This document shows, one piece after another, positions 61,356 through 64,000 of a DNA stretch of 64,000 nucleotides. Source of the stretch: Magnetospirillum gryphiswaldense MSR-1 v2 (GTDB taxonomy: Bacteria > Pseudomonadota > Alphaproteobacteria > Rhodospirillales > Magnetospirillaceae). The stretch is from positions 806,001-870,000 of the forward strand of contig NC_023065.1 of NCBI RefSeq assembly GCF_000513295.1, read 5' to 3'. The translations under genes and the position numbers were made by a program. Numbering within the stretch: the first letter of the stretch is position 1; the number at the start of each line of letters is the position of its first letter. Under the pieces are notes generated by a model. The model did no database searches and was not told the DNA's origin. It worked only from the letters and a program-made list of their open reading frames with translations.

Positions 61356-61371
61356 ACACAACATGTTGTGG
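61356..61371 (+). promoter_or_regulatory. NrdR-box-like site upstream of nrdJ
   Basis: ACACAACATGTTGTGG matches 13 of 16 positions of the NrdR consensus, and its inner 14 bases are a perfect palindrome. It is about 95 bases before the nrdJ ATG. NrdR boxes usually occur in pairs; I find only one clear copy. Confidence 0.55.
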
Positions 61372-61467
61372 ACATCGCGATGAAGGGTGATTCTCAAGGG
61401 AATCCCTTTGCTTCGCTGTCGCCGCCGGCGCTCGGTCCAGGCCAAACAGACACCCAGAGAGGCATCC

Positions 61468-64000
61468 ATGCGCGTCCAGCGTCACTTCACCAAGTCCGGT
61501 TCGTCCGCTTACGCGGGCATCGACTTCCGCAAGGCCACCAGCGAGATCCGCAACCCCGATGGGTCGGTTGTGTTTCAGGCCAAGGATATCGACGTTCCGG
61601 CCGGCTGGTCGCAGGTGGCTTGTGATGTCCTGGCGCAGAAATATTTCCGCAAGGCCGGTATTCCGGCCCGGTTGAAGCGGGTGGCGGAAAAGGGCGTGCC
61701 CGAGTGGCTGCAGCGCCACGAGCCCGATGCCGAGGCGTTGAAGGCGGTGCCGGTCGAGCAGCGCACCAGCGGTGAGACCAGCGCCACCCAGGTGTTCGAC
61801 CGTCTGGCCGGCACCTGGACCTATTGGGGCTGGAAGGGCGGCTATTTCTCGTCGGAAGACGACGCCCTGGCCTTCCGCGACGAAATGGCCTTCATGCTGG
61901 CCAACCAGATGGGCGCCCCCAACAGCCCGCAATGGTTCAACACCGGCCTGCACTGGGCGTACGGCATCGACGGCCCCAGCCAGGGCCATTATTACGTGGA
62001 TCACAAGACCGGCAAGCTGACCCGGTCCAAGTCGTCCTATGAACATCCGCAGCCCCATGCCTGCTTCATCCAGTCCATCGAGGACGATCTGGTCAACGAA
62101 GGCGGCATCATGGATCTGTGGGTGCGTGAAGCCCGCCTGTTCAAGTACGGCTCGGGCACCGGCACCAATTTCTCCAAGCTCAGGGGCGAGGGCGAGCGTC
62201 TGTCCGGCGGCGGCAAGTCGTCGGGCCTGATGAGCTTCCTCAAGATCGGCGACCGTGCCGCCGGCGCCATCAAGTCGGGCGGCACCACCCGTCGCGCCGC
62301 CAAGATGGTGGTGGTCGACGTCGATCACCCGGATATCGAAGCCTTCATCAATTGGAAGGTGGTCGAGGAACAGAAGGTCGCCGCCCTGGTCGCCGGCTCC
62401 AAGCTGGCGCAAAAGCACCTGGGCGAGGTCATGGCCTCGATGCGGGAATGGGACGGCGCCGCCGACAGCGATGCCCGTTTCGATCCCAAGCTCAACAAGC
62501 GGCTGAAAAAGGCCATCATCGGCGCCCGTGGCGCCATGATCCCGGAAAACTACGTGCAGCGCATGATCCAGTTCGCCCGTCAGGGTTATCTGGATATCGA
62601 GTTCCCGGTGTTCAACACCGACTGGGATTCGGAAGCCTATCTGACCGTGTCGGGGCAGAATTCCAATAACACCGTGCGCGTTACCGACGCCTTCCTCAAC
62701 GCCGTCATCGACGATCAGGATTGGGTGCTCAAGCATCGCAATTCCGACAAGGTGAAGAAGAACCTGAAGGCCCGCGATCTGTGGGAACGCATCGGCGAAG
62801 CCGCCTGGGCCTGCGCCGATCCGGGCATCCAGTTCGACACCACCATCAACGATTGGCATACCTGCCCGGAATCGGGTCGCATCAACGCCTCGAATCCGTG
62901 CTCGGAATACATGTTCCTGGACGACACCGCCTGTAATCTGGCGTCCTTGAACCTGCTGTCGTTCCGCCGTGCCGATGCCAGCTTCGACATCGAGGGCTTC
63001 CGCCACGCCTGCCGGCTGTGGACCATGGTGCTGGAAATCAGCGTGCTGATGGCGCAGTTCCCGTCCGAGAAGATCGCCCAACTGTCCTATGAATTCCGTA
63101 CCCTCGGCCTGGGCTTCGCCAATATCGGCGGCCTGCTGATGGCCGACGGCATCCCCTATGACAGCCAGAAGGGGCGGGCGCTGACCGGCGCCATCACCGC
63201 CCTGATGACCGGCGAATCCTATGTCACCTCGGCGGAAATGGCGGCTGAACTGGGCGCTTTCCCCGGCTACGGCGCCAACTCGGCCCATATGCTGCGGGTG
63301 ATCCGCAACCATCGCCGCGCCGCCTACGGCCTGACCTCGGGCTATGAAGGCCTGGACATCAGCCCGGTGCCGCTGGATGCCGACAATTGCCCGGATTCCT
63401 CCCTGGTCGCCGCCGCCCGGCTGGCCTGGGACAGCGCCCTGGCCATGGGGGAAAAGCACGGTTACCGCAACGCTCAGGCGACGGTGATCGCGCCCACCGG
63501 CACCATCGGTCTGGTGATGGATTGCGACACCACCGGCATCGAGCCCGACTTCGCCCTGGTCAAGTTCAAGAAGCTGGCCGGCGGCGGCTATTTCAAGATC
63601 ATCAACCGCATGGTGCCCGAGGCGCTGCGTTCTTTGGGCTATGCCGAAAGCGACGTGGCCGAGATCATCCGCTATGCCGTCGGCCATGCCACGCTGCGTG
63701 ATGCGCCGGGCATCAACCACAACAAGCTGCGGGCGAAGGGCTTCACCGACGAGGTGCTGGAGAAAGTCGAGCAATCGCTGGAAGCGGCCTTCGACATCAA
63801 GTTCGTCTTCAACAAGTACACGCTGGGGGCGGAATTCTGCACGGATGTGCTGAAGATTCCGGCGGCCAAGCTGGACGACCTGTCCTTCGATCTGCTGGCC
63901 CATCTGGGCTTCAGCAAGGCGGACATCGACGCCGCCAACACCTATTGCACCGGCGCCATGACCCTGGAAGGCGCGCCCTTCCTCAAGGCCGAGCACTTGG
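61468..64000 (+). CDS. nrdJ: Vitamin B12-dependent (class II) ribonucleotide reductase NrdJ, 3' truncated
   Basis: Adenosylcobalamin-dependent reductase that makes dNTPs with or without oxygen. The frame starts MRVQRHFTKSGSSAYAGIDF and is open to the window end (844 codons), so the C terminus, usually with the redox cysteine pair, is outside. Markers include SPQWFNTGLHW, KYGSGTGTNFSKLRG, the catalytic NPCSE (N476, C478, E480), ACNLASLNL and APTGTIGLVMDCDTTGIEPDF. No class Ia nrdAB is in the window. Expression may be repressed by NrdR through the upstream box. A 936-codon frame on the opposite strand is an artefact of codon bias. Confidence 0.97.
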   Translation, partial: MRVQRHFTKSGSSAYAGIDFRKATSEIRNPDGSVVFQAKDIDVPAGWSQVACDVLAQKYFRKAGIPARLKRVAEKGVPEWLQRHEPDAEALKAVPVEQRTSGETSATQVFDRLAGTWTYWGWKGGYFSSEDDALAFRDEMAFMLANQMGAPNSPQWFNTGLHWAYGIDGPSQGHYYVDHKTGKLTRSKSSYEHPQPHACFIQSIEDDLVNEGGIMDLWVREARLFKYGSGTGTNFSKLRGEGERLSGGGKSSGLMSFLKIGDRAAGAIKSGGTTRRAAKMVVVDVDHPDIEAFINWKVVEEQKVAALVAGSKLAQKHLGEVMASMREWDGAADSDARFDPKLNKRLKKAIIGARGAMIPENYVQRMIQFARQGYLDIEFPVFNTDWDSEAYLTVSGQNSNNTVRVTDAFLNAVIDDQDWVLKHRNSDKVKKNLKARDLWERIGEAAWACADPGIQFDTTINDWHTCPESGRINASNPCSEYMFLDDTACNLASLNLLSFRRADASFDIEGFRHACRLWTMVLEISVLMAQFPSEKIAQLSYEFRTLGLGFANIGGLLMADGIPYDSQKGRALTGAITALMTGESYVTSAEMAAELGAFPGYGANSAHMLRVIRNHRRAAYGLTSGYEGLDISPVPLDADNCPDSSLVAAARLAWDSALAMGEKHGYRNAQATVIAPTGTIGLVMDCDTTGIEPDFALVKFKKLAGGGYFKIINRMVPEALRSLGYAESDVAEIIRYAVGHATLRDAPGINHNKLRAKGFTDEVLEKVEQSLEAAFDIKFVFNKYTLGAEFCTDVLKIPAAKLDDLSFDLLAHLGFSKADIDAANTYCTGAMTLEGAPFLKAEHL

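Larger units (their letters stand above)
61146..61467. other. Intergenic region between NDUFA12 and nrdJ
   Basis: About 320 bases without a gene. It contains an 18-bp perfect palindrome, a candidate promoter and a NrdR-box-like site, listed separately. Confidence 0.6.

Noticed and set aside
61186-63996. 936-codon open frame opposite nrdJ
   Set aside because: nrdJ is unmistakable on the plus strand and continues to the window end; the opposite frame is its shadow.

Overview
The window is 64 kb of high-GC DNA that reads as the chromosome of an alphaproteobacterium of the Rhodospirillales, most like Magnetospirillum. The genus is inferred from gene content and order, since no marker such as a 16S gene is present. 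Supporting signs are the ruvAB-ybgC-tolQRAB-pal-cpoB order, an RNase E with an acidic insert in its S1 region and a C-terminal RRGWW motif, a mitochondrial-type NDUFA12 homologue, a B12-dependent ribonucleotide reductase and a form II RuBisCO with phosphoribulokinase. I see no rRNA, tRNA, CRISPR array, prophage or magnetosome gene.

1-14.7 kb is envelope and housekeeping. The 3' part of ruvA, then ruvB, ybgC and tolQRAB, overlap or nearly touch. pal and cpoB follow behind their own terminators. tilS, ftsH (with a heat-shock-like promoter) and folP come next. The usual ftsH-folP-glmM order is split by a DUF4239 gene and a LysE-family exporter on the other strand. 14.7-23.3 kb is mostly sensing and transport: a membrane sensor fused to a DEDDh exonuclease, an orphan solute-binding protein, a chemoreceptor, an MFS transporter, mobB, an orphan LuxR-type regulator and a small lipoprotein. 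23.5-33.2 kb is the conserved rne / amiC-mrcA-prfB block plus a Tim44-like protein.

33.2-38.8 kb is accessory: a trypsin-like protease with a TraT-like lipoprotein, a LEA-like repeat protein, and an intact IS66 element inserted just upstream of the LEA-like gene. 38.6-44.5 kb holds a Tat-signal mini-protein, a JmjC/cupin oxygenase, the Calvin-cycle pair cbbM-cbbP, hemN and a CigR-like repeat protein. 44.5-51.1 kb is a signalling island: a kinase with a probable nitrate/nitrite-sensing domain, a hybrid kinase with a degenerate receiver, an NsrR-like Rrf2 regulator with three cysteines, and a protein that looks like an HPt-receiver pair with both phospho-residues lost. 51.1-55.8 kb is a complete type I secretion system (TolC, ABC, HlyD) without a visible substrate. 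56-64 kb has a short GntR regulator, TerC-like and SpmA/SpmB-like membrane proteins, a secreted protein of unknown function, DUF2155, two tandem MlaD proteins, NDUFA12, and nrdJ, which runs off the window end behind a NrdR-box-like site.

The items most worth a second look are the sensor-exonuclease fusion, the two neighbouring pseudo-receivers in the nitrogen-oxide-type island, the WR pentapeptide repeat at the cytoplasmic tip of the HlyD adaptor, a 40-bp element filling two separate convergent gene gaps, and a cluster of hairpins behind rne.
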